DNA from: Croceivirga radicis
GTDB lineage: Bacteria > Bacteroidota > Bacteroidia > Flavobacteriales > Flavobacteriaceae
Assembly (NCBI RefSeq): GCF_002072105.2
Contig: NZ_MTBC01000005.1
Coordinates: forward strand, 181,358-245,357
Reading direction: 5' to 3'
DNA length: 64,000 nt
This document shows, in pieces, positions 26,963 through 36,380 of this stretch. Position numbers and translations under genes: made by a program. Position 1 is the first letter of the stretch. Every line of letters starts with the position of its first letter. Below the pieces are notes generated by a model. That model saw nothing but the letters and a program-made list of their open reading frames with translations. It did no database searches and was not told the origin of the DNA.

Positions 26963-27817
26963 TTATCTTAATATAGGGTTTCTCATACTAGTTTTACCGT
27001 AACTTTCTTTTCCTGTTTTATGACAATAATTTTCTTCAAAGTCATAATTCTCAAATTGTTTCCATGTTCTAAAAGCATAATAGGAAAAAGGCTTTTCAGG
27101 GTTATAAGGTATTTGCTCACCTGTCCTGATACAATATCCAAACGTAGGTGATTGTTCTAAATTATTTTCTCTTTGGGGCTTTATATCATAAACCTTGTCT
27201 ACGTCGCTTAAATTTTCATAATCAAAATCTGCTAATGATTTAATATCGTAGTCATGACCATTAAAAAAGTCATCTGAAACATCGAATAAAACAGATGAAT
27301 TTTGAAAAGTCTTACTTAGTCCAAACATTTTTTTCTTGTATTGGGGTTTTTTTAAAAATACGACATGACTTTTTTCAAAAATTAAATCATCGGTAAATTC
27401 CTCTGTTTCCTCAAATAAATTTTCTGAAGGATTCAATATGTTTTTAGTAAAATGAACTCCATATTCAATGTTATTAATCATAGAATAATCGTACAAATTT
27501 AGTGAGGTAATTAAACCTTCCTTTTCGTTACAATAATGTTTGGCATGTAGATCTTTATTGTATAAAATAGATATGTTTTTAAAGTTTTTAAAATATTCAA
27601 AGTCCTTCTCTCTTAAACTCTTTTGTTTGTACCCTTCATTTTTTCCAAATACAAGAATTAAGTTGATTTCATGAGTTGCTTTTATCTTATCAAAAATGCT
27701 TCTTACATGATTATCTAGCTTTATAAAAGGAGAAATAACAATCACATACTTTTTAGCGTTCCATAAAATGTCTGTTAATTTTTCTTCTAGGGGTTTACCG
27801 GTTAAAAATTTACTCAT
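26963..27817 (-). CDS. Phospholipase D-like domain protein
   Basis: A 284-residue protein. The first 170 residues look like one PLD-fold domain: KYVIVISPFIKLDNH early on, and the active-site-like block LHAKHYCNEKEGLITSLNLYD, an HxK motif followed by the TSxN element. Only one HKD-type half is present, so a working enzyme would need to dimerise, as nucleases of the BfiI/Nuc type do. The C-terminal half has no family I recognise; it contains CIRTGEQIPYN, which could be a small zinc- or nucleic-acid-related segment. No signal peptide. A defence role is conceivable from the AIPR gene in the same island, but not shown. Confidence 0.6.
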   Translation of the reverse strand: MSKFLTGKPLEEKLTDILWNAKKYVIVISPFIKLDNHVRSIFDKIKATHEINLILVFGKNEGYKQKSLREKDFEYFKNFKNISILYNKDLHAKHYCNEKEGLITSLNLYDYSMINNIEYGVHFTKNILNPSENLFEETEEFTDDLIFEKSHVVFLKKPQYKKKMFGLSKTFQNSSVLFDVSDDFFNGHDYDIKSLADFDYENLSDVDKVYDIKPQRENNLEQSPTFGYCIRTGEQIPYNPEKPFSYYAFRTWKQFENYDFEENYCHKTGKESYGKTSMRNPILR

Positions 27818-27995
27818 CTGTTTTATTTTTGGTCAATTGGTGAATGTTCTACAACGTTTTTGCATATCAATTGTTGTGTTTTAAAATATTATCGTACTTT
27901 TTGCATAATGTTGGATTGACATTATTTTAAATTTTATGGTAAAGAGTGCTAAATGTCTAACAATTAATCTTTCAATATTGATCTGTCAATATTAT

Positions 27996-28109
27996 TTAAA
28001 TCGTACATAAAGTTTCATTGGAGACGGTAGATTTATCGCCCCTGGGAAGTATTATTTCTACGGGGTGTGCTATAGGTAGTATTTTGATTTGTACAAGCTG
28101 TTTTGCCAT
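27996..28109 (-). CDS. Possible 37-residue small protein
   Basis: An open frame of 37 codons starting with ATG 2 bases after the stop of the upstream minus-strand membrane-protein gene. Such spacing allows coupled translation. The product is basic and unlike anything I know. The rest of 27818-28111 is AT-rich and shows nothing else. Confidence 0.25.
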   Translation of the reverse strand: MAKQLVQIKILPIAHPVEIILPRGDKSTVSNETLCTI

Positions 28110-28111
28110 AT

Positions 28112-28534
28112 TTAGGTGTTAAACCTAGTTATGGTTACAAATATTAACAGCAAGGTTAATAGTCCAATTGCAGTTGTAAATAGGCCCACTTTTTTAGATT
28201 TGGTCCAGCCAGATAATCCAATCATAGCTGCTAGCGCAAAAAGACCTACCATAAAGGTTAACATACCAATTAGTCTAGCCAATTGAAAATCTTCTATGGT
28301 GACGTTTTTAAGATAGCCACCAGGGGTTGTGGTCATAACAATTTGTACCATGGCAAAAACCGTAACCAAAAAACACCCGGCCGATAAGGTTGCACATTTT
28401 AAAATACGGTTGGTTAGTTTCGTAGTTTTATCGGAAACCAATAGGTTGGCTACAATGGTAATTGAAAATCCACTTAATAAGGAGGTGATTAGAAGGGTTT
28501 GTTTTGCTAGTTCATTCCAATATTCTAAGGTCAT
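28112..28534 (-). CDS. Hypothetical four-helix membrane protein
   Basis: A 140-residue protein with four clear hydrophobic segments (about 13-33, 44-66, 88-108 and 117-135), short loops and no catalytic motif. I do not recognise a family; it has the size and layout of small DUF-type integral membrane proteins. It is the first coding gene of its gap-bounded block on the minus strand. Its upstream region contains TTAAAAAGTAG and TTAAAAAGACTT segments that recur near 41294-41333. Confidence 0.6.
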   Translation of the reverse strand: MTLEYWNELAKQTLLITSLLSGFSITIVANLLVSDKTTKLTNRILKCATLSAGCFLVTVFAMVQIVMTTTPGGYLKNVTIEDFQLARLIGMLTFMVGLFALAAMIGLSGWTKSKKVGLFTTAIGLLTLLLIFVTITRFNT

Positions 28535-28662
28535 TTTTTAGGTGTTGGTTGGTTTGGATTATTGGTAGTTTATTTAATTAAAAAGTAGGATAATACTATT
28601 TATTAAATTTAGCTTAAAAAGACTTGTTTTTAGTTAAGTTCTTTGTTGCAACACGCTATTTA

Positions 28663-29274
28663 TTAGTCAGTTTTAATTAATGATTTTTCGTTTTTATTAT
28701 TAGGATTCCAGTCTAAAGGTCTGCCCCTTAAATGATTGTCAATAAATTCATAATCTCCACTTCCCATTCTTTTTTCAGCGTACTCTTTGTCTATTAAAGG
28801 TTTAATTTTTTCCCAATATTCTTCTGGTGCGTGTCTAAAAATAATCACAGGTGCAATATATTCAGTACATCCCAAGCCGTCTTTACTTACCCAACCTCTT
28901 TTTTTAGTTATATCAATTAAAAGTTTAGTATTTTTTCTATCAATTTCCGTTTGTATTTGCCATAATGAGTCTCTAACTTTTTTTGAACCTTTAGGTCGTT
29001 TTTCGGCTATTTCTCTTGCTATTTTTCCCCATTTCAGTTGCTCTTCCGTACTTAAATTCGAGTAAATCTCTAGAGTTAAGTTATTCGCTTTTCTAATAGA
29101 ATCCAAAATTTCAAAAAACGGGTCATTCAATTCAGGTAATTTTCTAATGCTTTGGTCAGTTTCTATCATTTCAGCCAGAATTGTGCATAATTCAGTATCA
29201 TTCTCATAGTTGTTTTCTTTCTTACAACTCAAGAAAATAATTGAAATAGTTAATGTTAGTAGAATGTTTCTCAT
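28663..29274 (-). CDS. DUF6624-like lipoprotein
   Basis: A 203-residue lipoprotein; the signal ends in TISIIFLSC. The middle, with SLWQIQTEIDRKNTKLL and KKRGWVSKDG, follows the DUF6624 pattern (a charged helix, then xYGW) and is clearly paralogous to the gene at 36381. The C-terminal part departs from that paralogue: the QLYGT block is missing and the protein ends soon after an RGRPLDWNPN segment. Function unknown; secreted or outer-membrane-attached. Confidence 0.6.
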   Translation of the reverse strand: MRNILLTLTISIIFLSCKKENNYENDTELCTILAEMIETDQSIRKLPELNDPFFEILDSIRKANNLTLEIYSNLSTEEQLKWGKIAREIAEKRPKGSKKVRDSLWQIQTEIDRKNTKLLIDITKKRGWVSKDGLGCTEYIAPVIIFRHAPEEYWEKIKPLIDKEYAEKRMGSGDYEFIDNHLRGRPLDWNPNNKNEKSLIKTD

Positions 29275-29351
29275 AAAGTGTTATATCTATTTAGCATAAG
29301 AATAGCGGTGAAATTTCACGCACAGACTTTTCGGTTAAACACAGACCTTTT

Positions 29352-29684
29352 TTATATTTCCTCACTTTCATTATAGTCATGTTTTGTGAAAGCAACTAAT
29401 TCATAAGTTCCAATTCGGTTTTTCTTTGGTCCATTTCCGTCTGGGTCTAATAATTCCATTGTTGCGAATCCAGTTCCTTTTATATGGTTAGGAAAGTAAT
29501 ACATGTCTACCGCACCTCCAATGGCGAAAGGAATTATAGCGTGTCCAACTAAGTTGTGCATTTTTCCAAGAACATTTTCAAGTCCTTCAGATTTTAATTC
29601 ATAATCTTTTTCGTGTTCTTCTTCCGTAAATTCCTTTTTAATTGGCTTTTCTTTTTTGCCAAATAGTCTTTTTAAAAATCCCAT
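29352..29684 (-). CDS. Uncharacterised protein, possibly 3'-truncated
   Basis: A 110-residue protein with no signal peptide. A Lys/Glu-rich start (LKRLFGKKEK) leads into HNLVGHAIIPFAIGG and a KGTGFATMELLDPDGNGP block. I associate this wording with longer bacterial proteins (around 200 residues) annotated as suppressor-of-fused-like; if so, this copy has lost its C-terminal half, since it stops right after HDYNESEEI. The stop abuts a short gap with no continuing frame. Low confidence on family; the gene itself looks real. Confidence 0.4.
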   Translation of the reverse strand: MGFLKRLFGKKEKPIKKEFTEEEHEKDYELKSEGLENVLGKMHNLVGHAIIPFAIGGAVDMYYFPNHIKGTGFATMELLDPDGNGPKKNRIGTYELVAFTKHDYNESEEI

Positions 29685-29751
29685 ATTTTGATTTCAGTTG
29701 GTTTTTTTAGGCTTTTGCAACGGTGACTATTATTAGCAATTGCCCTTTTCA

Positions 29752-29919
29752 CTAGAACATTCGTTTTGTTGAATTAGTTTCTTCAATAAAAATCATCGTA
29801 TCAAAATTTTTGATTAAAGGAAGATAATAAACATCCTCTTCCGATTCTTTTGAATACCCTATTAATCTTGTAGCTCCTATTATTTCATCTGTGGTTAGTT
29901 CATTTTTTAAGTCTAACAT
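29752..29919 (-). CDS. Small hypothetical protein (55 residues)
   Basis: Open frame of 55 codons from ATG at 29919 to TAG at 29752, starting 12 bases after the stop of the erythromycin-esterase-like gene. The product begins MLDLKNELTTDEIIG and is acidic. No family recognised; it could be the intact start of a gene whose end was lost, or a real small protein. Confidence 0.4.
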   Translation of the reverse strand: MLDLKNELTTDEIIGATRLIGYSKESEEDVYYLPLIKNFDTMIFIEETNSTKRMF

Positions 29920-29931
29920 ATCTATAACAAA

Positions 29932-31521
29932 CTAGTTGCCATTTTGAGATAGTTTTTTTTCCCAAAACAAGCTGTCGACAGGTTGTAGCGATTCTGTTTT
30001 AAGCTTCTCATTATAAATGTGGTCTCCGTTTATAAATTTTTCGTCCATATACGAATAATTCCCTTTTAAGGTTGTAAGCCCGATTGTATAATAATCTTTT
30101 TTGAACTCTTTTTTTAAGTTACGCCCCATTATGCCTATTTCGTTGTCTGTGATAATTTCGTTGGAAATATGTGCATTGTGTGCCCAAACAATAATTTTAC
30201 TATCCGAATTTTTTGCTAAAAAGGATATTCTATCAGCCATTATTTCATCTCGACTTTGAAATGGTTTTTGGTTTTTAATGTTTACATAGTTGATATAAGT
30301 GTTCTTTCCATTGAATAGAATTTCTTTGATTGATTCAGTTATTTTTTTAGTTGTTTCTAAATGATTTTCAATTTCTAATATGTTATTGTAAATTGAATTA
30401 TTGACTTTATAAGCCTTTTTTAAATCATCAGTTGCGCTTTTTGCAATATTAGATTTTAATTCTTCTAATAGCTTTTTCAATACCTTGTCATTGATTGAAT
30501 CTATGTTTTCTTTTATTAGTTCATAGAAAACCCAAAATGAATCATCGCAACCTTTAAACTTAATGTTGTATTGAGATTTGTTAGCCTTATACCATTGTAA
30601 GAAAGATTTCATTTCTTGGGTTTGATAAATTGAAAACAAGTGTTTTCGCATTAAACTATCTAATGGTGTTTTATCCAAATCTTTGTTCAGTATTTCAATA
30701 TCATCGTACGGATTTTCTAGCACCACAAGGCTATATCCCTTTTCTATTACCAATCTTTTTGTTATAATTTCTCTAAGTTGATAAAATTCTGAGGTTCCGT
30801 GTGTACTTTCTCCTATTGCAACTATCTTTTTATCTCCAATTTTTTCTATCAACGGGTCTAAGCTATTGCGCAGCGTTTCTTCACTGGAAAAGTCTAATTT
30901 TCTAGAGGCTTTTGACAAAGCCAATTCAAGTTCGCTGGAATTGTAGTTTTCTAATGTTAATCTTTTTGATTCTTCCAGTTCCTGAATGTCTTTACCGTCA
31001 ATGCTCACTTTAAAGTCATCAAACCAAGCAACACCTTTTTTACCTAAAATCCCACCTACATAGATAGTTTTTGCGTTAGCCGGAAAAGGTAGTTTTATAG
31101 AATATTCCTTCCAATCACTTGTCCCTCTTATTTTTTGATTTTGCATTGATTTAAATGCTAAGGATTTTTTTTTGGAATTTCCGTCAATACGCATTAAAAG
31201 CCCAACATATCCTTTGACATTCTCGTATTTAATTTTACCAGAAAGTACAATGGTGTCTCCAACATAATTAGCTGGAATACTATAAGTAATACAGCCAAAA
31301 GTTCCATTTTTATCTGAAACAACTTTCCCAACAGTGTTTTCTTTATCAATGGTTTCACCAGTCAAACCTTTAAAATATCCCCACTTAAACCAGCCTGTGG
31401 GCATTTTTTGTTCTTTGGGATTAAAGTCGTCAAAATCCAAATTGTATTTATCTTGGGAAAAAACTGTTAATGGAAATACTAAAAAGACTAAAAAAAATGC
31501 TGGGTTTATGGTCAATCTCAT
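29932..31521 (-). CDS. Erythromycin-esterase-like secreted protein
   Basis: A 529-residue protein when started at the ATG (31519-31521) that opens a signal peptide ending near FSQ; a longer frame to 31608 would add 29 residues and overlap the next gene. After the signal, about 140 residues look like a beta-sandwich (carbohydrate-binding-like) domain. From about 235 on, IGESTHGTSEFYQLR, LENPYDD and WAHNAHISN are the Ere/EreA-family motifs with the catalytic His and Glu. Family members hydrolyse macrolide lactones or unknown esters. The C-terminus stops at SQNGN, apparently short of the usual family end, so a 3' truncation is possible. Confidence 0.75.
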   Translation of the reverse strand: MRLTINPAFFLVFLVFPLTVFSQDKYNLDFDDFNPKEQKMPTGWFKWGYFKGLTGETIDKENTVGKVVSDKNGTFGCITYSIPANYVGDTIVLSGKIKYENVKGYVGLLMRIDGNSKKKSLAFKSMQNQKIRGTSDWKEYSIKLPFPANAKTIYVGGILGKKGVAWFDDFKVSIDGKDIQELEESKRLTLENYNSSELELALSKASRKLDFSSEETLRNSLDPLIEKIGDKKIVAIGESTHGTSEFYQLREIITKRLVIEKGYSLVVLENPYDDIEILNKDLDKTPLDSLMRKHLFSIYQTQEMKSFLQWYKANKSQYNIKFKGCDDSFWVFYELIKENIDSINDKVLKKLLEELKSNIAKSATDDLKKAYKVNNSIYNNILEIENHLETTKKITESIKEILFNGKNTYINYVNIKNQKPFQSRDEIMADRISFLAKNSDSKIIVWAHNAHISNEIITDNEIGIMGRNLKKEFKKDYYTIGLTTLKGNYSYMDEKFINGDHIYNEKLKTESLQPVDSLFWEKKLSQNGN

Positions 31522-31597
31522 AATTATGATGAATGTTTTTTTAAGGTTACTGGTAACGGCTTCAGTATAAATTTCATAACAATCATTCCATGTAATT

Positions 31598-32197
31598 TCA
31601 AAACTCAATGTTTTTTATTTTTTGATCTCCAAAATATAATTCATATCCTTTGTGTTCTAATAAATCTTTTGGAATATCAAAGAAAAGGTCTATTGTAAAT
31701 TTTTTTTTACTTTCAACTACTCCATAATAAGTTGAAATTCTTTGACCGCTGGAAAAAGGAAATTTTGATTCGCATATCTTATAGCCTTTAAACTCATAAT
31801 CCAAAAAACTATCCTTTATCGATGGATCGTATTTGGCATAGGACACTTCTATTTCCTCTCCCTTTTTATTGTAGGGTTTTTCAATTAAATACTGATTTAT
31901 TTTAGGACCGCCATAAACATAATAAGCAGAAATATCAGATAATCGATATCTTAGCTTATTGATTGAATCAATAAGTGAAAAAGAGTTAATGTCCATTTGA
32001 TTATTGGAAGGAATTATTTTACACCTTACCATTACCCTTTTTGTATTTTTACCTTTAATTAACGTATGTGCTCTTGCATTAAAAGTTTTTGATACTTTTT
32101 TTGATTTGATAAAAGTAATGTTTGATTTTTCATTTTTGGCCTCTTGTCCAATTATGAAATTAACTGAGATGAATAATAATAGTATTGTAACTCTCAT
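31598..32197 (-). CDS. Hypothetical secreted protein
   Basis: A 199-residue protein with a signal peptide (hydrophobic about 3-16, cleavage near IIGQ). The mature part is Lys-rich and beta-strand-like, with no domain I recognise. The gap to the next gene (31522-31597) contains GGTAACGGCTTCAGTAT, which looks like one arm of the inverted-repeat sites seen near 39 and 59-64 kb, without a partner arm. Confidence 0.55.
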   Translation of the reverse strand: MRVTILLLFISVNFIIGQEAKNEKSNITFIKSKKVSKTFNARAHTLIKGKNTKRVMVRCKIIPSNNQMDINSFSLIDSINKLRYRLSDISAYYVYGGPKINQYLIEKPYNKKGEEIEVSYAKYDPSIKDSFLDYEFKGYKICESKFPFSSGQRISTYYGVVESKKKFTIDLFFDIPKDLLEHKGYELYFGDQKIKNIEF

Positions 32198-32239
32198 AAG
32201 TTCAATATTGAATTTTAATAATTAGATATTCTGCATAAA

Positions 32240-32620
32240 CGTGTTGATAGCTTGCAGGTAGCAATTGTTTATCCATCATTACTCGGATAGTGTTTTTTAA
32301 ATAAATAGGTAACACCCATGCGTAAATGCTTTGGTTGGGGGAAGTGCTAGTGCTAAAGATAGTTTTTATTTGCTTATGCTAGTGGGTTAGTAGCTAAAAG
32401 TTATTAGTAGTTAGTATTAAGTACAAAGTATTAAGTAGTAAGTAAAAAGTAGTAAGATATAGCAGTGGTCTTTTCTGCGTTCGACCTGAGCAGTTAGAAG
32501 CTGAAAACCCGTAATTCTAAACAGATTTCTCGAGCCTAGCTATGTTAGTCCCCTCGAAATAACGCCAAAACTACTAACTGCCAACTACAACAAACAGCTA
32601 TTGCAACATGTTCAGCATGA
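32240..32620. repeat. Mosaic intergenic repeat, copy A
   Basis: The 511-base gap 32226-32736 has no gene. It shares blocks with copies B, C and D: a start block ATCCATCATTACTCGGATAG (also at copy D), ACCCATGC, AAAGATAGTTTTTATTTGCT (all four copies), a degenerate AGTA/AAGTA tract (about 32395-32456, also B), the 42-bp hairpin module at 32523-32564, and an end ACAAACAGCTATTGCAACA. AACGTGTTG...ATAGCT near 32239 is a rough inverted copy of that end, so the unit may be bounded by inverted repeats. 32626-32736 shows nothing. Confidence 0.75.
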
Positions 32621-32736
32621 TGTGGCTAATGGCTAGATACAATGGCAGATTCTGGATTGTATCCTATAAACCTACATAGATAAGTAAATCTAAACCAAAT
32701 AAATTTTCACGTCGGTTCCTTAGTTTGTAGCTGGCC

Positions 32737-34293
32737 TTAATTTTTGCTAATTAAATTATTCAATTCTTCTCTGGCTCCTTCACCAGGTCTATTGGCAAAT
32801 CCATTGACTAATTCTCCTTTTGGATTATAGATAAGGTAATGTGGAATTGATTTAATCCCTAGATCTTCGATAACTTTAGATACCTTTCCATTTTCTATAA
32901 AATAATTTTGACTAGTTGAAATTCCTTCTACTACAATTGCTTTTTTCCAGTTTTCTTTTTTGTCGTTAAGGCTTAAATAAATAAACTCGATATTTTTTTC
33001 TTTGAATTCTTTCTTGAGTTTATTGGATTCTGGCATTGCTTTTCTGCAAGGGGCACACCAACTTGCCCAAAAGTCCATATATAGCCATTTACCCTTATTG
33101 TTTTCTAAAAGGTTACGATAAGTTAGCGTGTCGTTTTTTAAAGTTGTTAGAACCAACTCATTGGATTTACTGAAATCAAGTTTATAGTCTTCTTTTAGTT
33201 TATCTAGCTTTTCTATGCTGGTAGTGTTTTCCTGAAGTTTCTTAAAATATTCTTCCTTGTCTTTTACTTTAAAATTTTGACCAATTCCATTGTAAGCATC
33301 AAATAACAGGAAATTTTTCGCTGTCTGGTTAAATCGTTTGTCTTTTATGATTGAGTCAAATCTTATTCTTGAATCAATGTAAGATCCACCCGAGCCTCCA
33401 TTATTTTCTTCGATGAAATTTAATTCATATTGCGAAATGTTATTCAAGTAATCCCGAAAGAATGAAAATTTCATTAAAGAATCTGTTTCTGATAAATTAA
33501 ATCCAAAAACGTGTTCAATAGTTTCTTTATCTCTTAAAGATTTGTTTTGTTCTACCCATTTTTTAATATTCTTTATGTTTTTATGCTGCTCCATTAACAT
33601 ATTCAAGGCATCCTTGCGATAGCGGTAATTTGTTTGAGAAATTAACTTATTGCTTTTTAAAGAATCTAAAAGCTTAATCTCTTTGGTGAAATCCAATTTC
33701 GCTTGATTATAATAATCAATAGATTTTTGCTCGTAATCTTGAATATTTTCAAGAAAAAGGATATTGGCAATAATCAAATAATGACTGGTGTATTTATTGT
33801 TAAATAAGTTTTTGAGTCTATAACTATTGTAATTGAGTTCTATGTCGCTTACCTCTCTATTAGTAATTTTTGCTTTTGGTATATCATGTTCGTAATTAAA
33901 TATAACGGTGTCTCCATTTTTGACTAAAAACGTTTCCTTTATTGCAGTAAAAAAGTTGTTTGTGGACAATTCTAGATAGTCATTGTGGGTTTCTATGGTA
34001 ATGGTATCCAAAACGTTTGCCTTTGGCCTCCATGTTTGCACATTGTTCATGTAGTCTAGGTATGTGAAGCCATTGTTGTTCCATTTTGCCTTTGGCCCCA
34101 AACTATCTTTTAACTTTTTTCCAACGCTATCTTGTTTCATTACGTGTACATATTTCTCCGGGGCATTAACAGAAATGAGAACAATTTTATTTGGTTTAGG
34201 TATTTCGGTTACCATTTTCTCATTTTCTTTTTTGCAAGAGAACAAGGTTAAAATTAGAAGTGTAGATAAAGCGAAAAGGTAATTTTTAATCAT
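32737..34293 (-). CDS. TlpA/ResA-type thioredoxin-like lipoprotein
   Basis: A 518-residue protein. The lipoprotein signal ends in TLFSC. The C-terminal 150 residues are a TlpA-like thioredoxin fold: WLYMDFWASWCAPC carries the redox CxxC and IKSIPHYLI the cis-proline. The N-terminal 350 residues are helix-rich and lack a family I can name, as is usual for the long Bacteroidota thioredoxin-like lipoproteins. Role: thiol reduction or exchange in the periplasm or at the cell surface; partner unknown. It stands alone between two mosaic repeat blocks. Confidence 0.85.
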   Translation of the reverse strand: MIKNYLFALSTLLILTLFSCKKENEKMVTEIPKPNKIVLISVNAPEKYVHVMKQDSVGKKLKDSLGPKAKWNNNGFTYLDYMNNVQTWRPKANVLDTITIETHNDYLELSTNNFFTAIKETFLVKNGDTVIFNYEHDIPKAKITNREVSDIELNYNSYRLKNLFNNKYTSHYLIIANILFLENIQDYEQKSIDYYNQAKLDFTKEIKLLDSLKSNKLISQTNYRYRKDALNMLMEQHKNIKNIKKWVEQNKSLRDKETIEHVFGFNLSETDSLMKFSFFRDYLNNISQYELNFIEENNGGSGGSYIDSRIRFDSIIKDKRFNQTAKNFLLFDAYNGIGQNFKVKDKEEYFKKLQENTTSIEKLDKLKEDYKLDFSKSNELVLTTLKNDTLTYRNLLENNKGKWLYMDFWASWCAPCRKAMPESNKLKKEFKEKNIEFIYLSLNDKKENWKKAIVVEGISTSQNYFIENGKVSKVIEDLGIKSIPHYLIYNPKGELVNGFANRPGEGAREELNNLISKN

Positions 34294-34380
34294 AAGATCA
34301 TATTAAAGTCTAAGGTTTTTTGTAGTTGGCTAAAAATTGTGGCTCCACAATTTTAGGACTACTTACGTACATGATTTAGA

Positions 34381-34888
34381 GGTAACACCCATGCCTAAAC
34401 ACACGGGTTGGGGGAGGTACTTGTGTTAAAGATAGTTTTTATTTGCTTATGCTAGTGGGTTAGTAGCTAAAAGTTATAAGTGGTTAGTATTAAGTAGTAA
34501 GTAAAAAGTTTTAAGTACAAAGTAGTAAGACAAATCAGTGGTCTCTACTGCGCTCGACCTGACCAGTGATAAGCCGAAAACCCGTAATTCTAAAAAGATT
34601 TCTCGAGCCTAGCCGTGCTAGTCCCCTCGAAATGACGAACTGGACGCATACCTGCATACTTTTACTTCTAACTAGAACACAGACCCCTCAGTCCTCCGGA
34701 CAGCTCCCCTTACTTAGGGGAGCAGCGGTATTTGTTTTCAGAATAGCTACTATGGCAATGAGTTTGGTATGTGTAAACTAATTGCAATACCTTTATAGGT
34801 ATAAAGATTTCTCAGTCCTAGCTACGCTAGTGCCTTCGAAATGACGCTAAACTACTAACTGCTAACTATAACAAACAGCTATTGCAAA
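34381..34888. repeat. Mosaic intergenic repeat, copy B
   Basis: Fills most of the 599-base gap 34294-34892. Blocks in order: ACCCATGCCTAAA and AAAGATAGTTTTTATTTGCT (as A and D), the AGTA tract (as A), the 42-bp hairpin module at 34596-34637, a roughly 85-base block with the perfect hairpin GCTCCCCT/AGGGGAGC (34703-34723, as D), a second 42-bp module at 34805-34846, and the end block ACAAACAGCTATTGCAAAACG. Before it, 34333-34355 holds a hairpin AAAATTGTGG/CCACAATTTT. Confidence 0.8.
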
Positions 34889-34892
34889 ACGT

Positions 34893-35798
34893 CTAATTAT
34901 TCTTTTTATAGATTACCTTACCCACTAAATAAGGCGTATTATACAGCTTCTTTTTAAAGGCAGAGATATGATTGTTTTTATACCATTTATTTTGCCCAAA
35001 ACGAGTATAGGTTAGACTTTCATCAGTGTGGGTATGTACTATGTTCGGTGTGGTTACATACATACTTCCAGAAGCTTCAACAGTATCGGGTTTAATAGTT
35101 TCTAGGCTTATAAAGATGCCATTTTCATCAAACGCCACATACTTGTTTGCCAAATCTATTTGATATTCGTTAACTCCTTTTTTCGGCTTTATTATGATGT
35201 TATCATAAAGAAGGGCTTTTCCGGGATATCCTAAGCTGTTAGCTTTGTAAAAAGATAATCTGTAGAATGTTTTATGGATGGTGATTTTCTCCTTGGATAC
35301 ATCCTTTAATTTGATGTTTACTTCTATTAATCTGCCTTTTTTCTTGCTCTTGTTTTCAATAAAGGTTGCCGTTTCGTAACCAAAAGGAACAGAAATGGGC
35401 AACAGTGTTTTTCGCTTACCTGTTTTAAAGTTGAGCGCTTTGGTTTCGTATTGTTCTTTACCATCAAAAACGATAACCTCGTTTAATGCTTCTATTTTGG
35501 GGGTTAACGCTACATTTAATATACTCTCCTTGTGCGCAATATAGCTGGCTAAAGCAATAGTTTTGGTTTGGTAACCAATTAATGAAATTAGTAAACTATC
35601 CTTATTAGTAGCTCTAGATAAATCTAAACTGTAAGCTCCTTTATTAGTGCTAAAAGTGCCTATTTCTTTGTTTTTAAACGATATATTAACATACTGCAAA
35701 TTTTCTTTTGAAATACTATCAAAAACAACACCTTTCAATACCTGGGAATTAATTGAAAGGTGAGTAAATAGTAGAATAGTTGCGTATACGTACTTCAT
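34893..35798 (-). CDS. Carboxypeptidase-regulatory-like domain protein
   Basis: A 301-residue exported protein (signal peptide about 1-18). Residues about 20-105 are a CarboxypepD_reg-like beta-sandwich: VLKGVVFDSISKENLQYVN, GTFSTNKGAYSL and LISLIGYQTK are its classical blocks. The rest is beta-rich and of unknown type, as in many Bacteroidota surface proteins with this start; a TonB-receptor barrel is absent. It is followed by a 14-base gap from the small secreted protein at 35813, so the two may be cotranscribed. Confidence 0.75.
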   Translation of the reverse strand: MKYVYATILLFTHLSINSQVLKGVVFDSISKENLQYVNISFKNKEIGTFSTNKGAYSLDLSRATNKDSLLISLIGYQTKTIALASYIAHKESILNVALTPKIEALNEVIVFDGKEQYETKALNFKTGKRKTLLPISVPFGYETATFIENKSKKKGRLIEVNIKLKDVSKEKITIHKTFYRLSFYKANSLGYPGKALLYDNIIIKPKKGVNEYQIDLANKYVAFDENGIFISLETIKPDTVEASGSMYVTTPNIVHTHTDESLTYTRFGQNKWYKNNHISAFKKKLYNTPYLVGKVIYKKNN

Positions 35799-35812
35799 TC
35801 TTAAAATATAGT

Positions 35813-36016
35813 TTATTCTAAGGTAACCCCACAGAATATTTCATAAGTCTTATTATACTTAATTAAACCAAAAAATGCAGTGTCGTAAGACCAGACGTGT
35901 AAACATCCTTTATCATCCAACCAATTTCCAGAATGGTGCTTTGCTTCTGCTAATTGTGGATAGCACATTATTGTCATACATATTCCAATAAGTAAAGACG
36001 ATTTAATTTTTTTCAT
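35813..36016 (-). CDS. Small secreted hypothetical protein
   Basis: A 67-residue protein with a signal peptide (hydrophobic about 7-18, cleavage near AEA). The mature 43 residues contain two Cys (DKGCLHVW and EIFCGV), enough for one disulfide, and three aromatic clusters. No family known to me. It lies 14 bases upstream of the carboxypeptidase-regulatory-like gene on the same strand. Confidence 0.5.
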   Translation of the reverse strand: MKKIKSSLLIGICMTIMCYPQLAEAKHHSGNWLDDKGCLHVWSYDTAFFGLIKYNKTYEIFCGVTLE

Positions 36017-36170
36017 TTTCTAAGATTTTAATAGTTCGTACAAGGTTGAATTTATAGTGCGCAATAATTCATATTAGTTTGTAATGGTAAGGATTCAAGT
36101 AATTGAATATGGGTATTTAGATTGATATTGGTTTTTGTAATTTGATGAATCGAATCTTACTTTAAGACTT

Positions 36171-36358
36171 TGGTTGGGGGAAGTACTTATGCTAAAGATA
36201 GTTTTTATTTGCTTACGCTAGAGGTAGTTACATGATTTTTTGTGGTTTATTAATACAAACCGTTTCGTAAGTTAAATAGCACATTATAGTAAAAAGAGCT
36301 ATGGAAACCTGTTCTCCTTGAGGTGGCTACTGTCAATTATGAGTTTATCGTTTTAACT
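36171..36358. repeat. Mosaic intergenic repeat, copy C
   Basis: Part of the 364-base gap 36017-36380. It holds GGTTGGGGGAAGTACTT, the AAAGATAGTTTTTATTTGCT block, and a roughly 134-base block (36224-36357, containing ATGATTTTTTGTGGTTTATT and AACCTGTTCTCCTTGAGGTG) that recurs almost unchanged in copy D at 40680-40814. The rest of the gap shows nothing. Confidence 0.75.
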
Positions 36359-36380
36359 TTATAGGTGTTTTTGTAAGTAG

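Noticed and set aside
27818..27995. Additional gene between the PLD-like gene and the 37-residue frame
   Set aside because: No open frame with a plausible start and coding texture was found on either strand.
31522..31608. Longer N-terminus for the erythromycin-esterase-like gene
   Set aside because: It would place 29 polar residues before a clear signal peptide and overlap the next gene; the ATG at 31521 opens the signal peptide directly.
32395..32456. AGTA-type tract as a CRISPR array or satellite
   Set aside because: Units are short and irregular, without constant repeat and spacer lengths; the tract belongs to a mosaic intergenic repeat.
34703..34723. GCTCCCCT/AGGGGAGC hairpin as a terminator
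   Set aside because: No T run follows and the same block recurs in another gap, so it is part of a repeat rather than a terminator.
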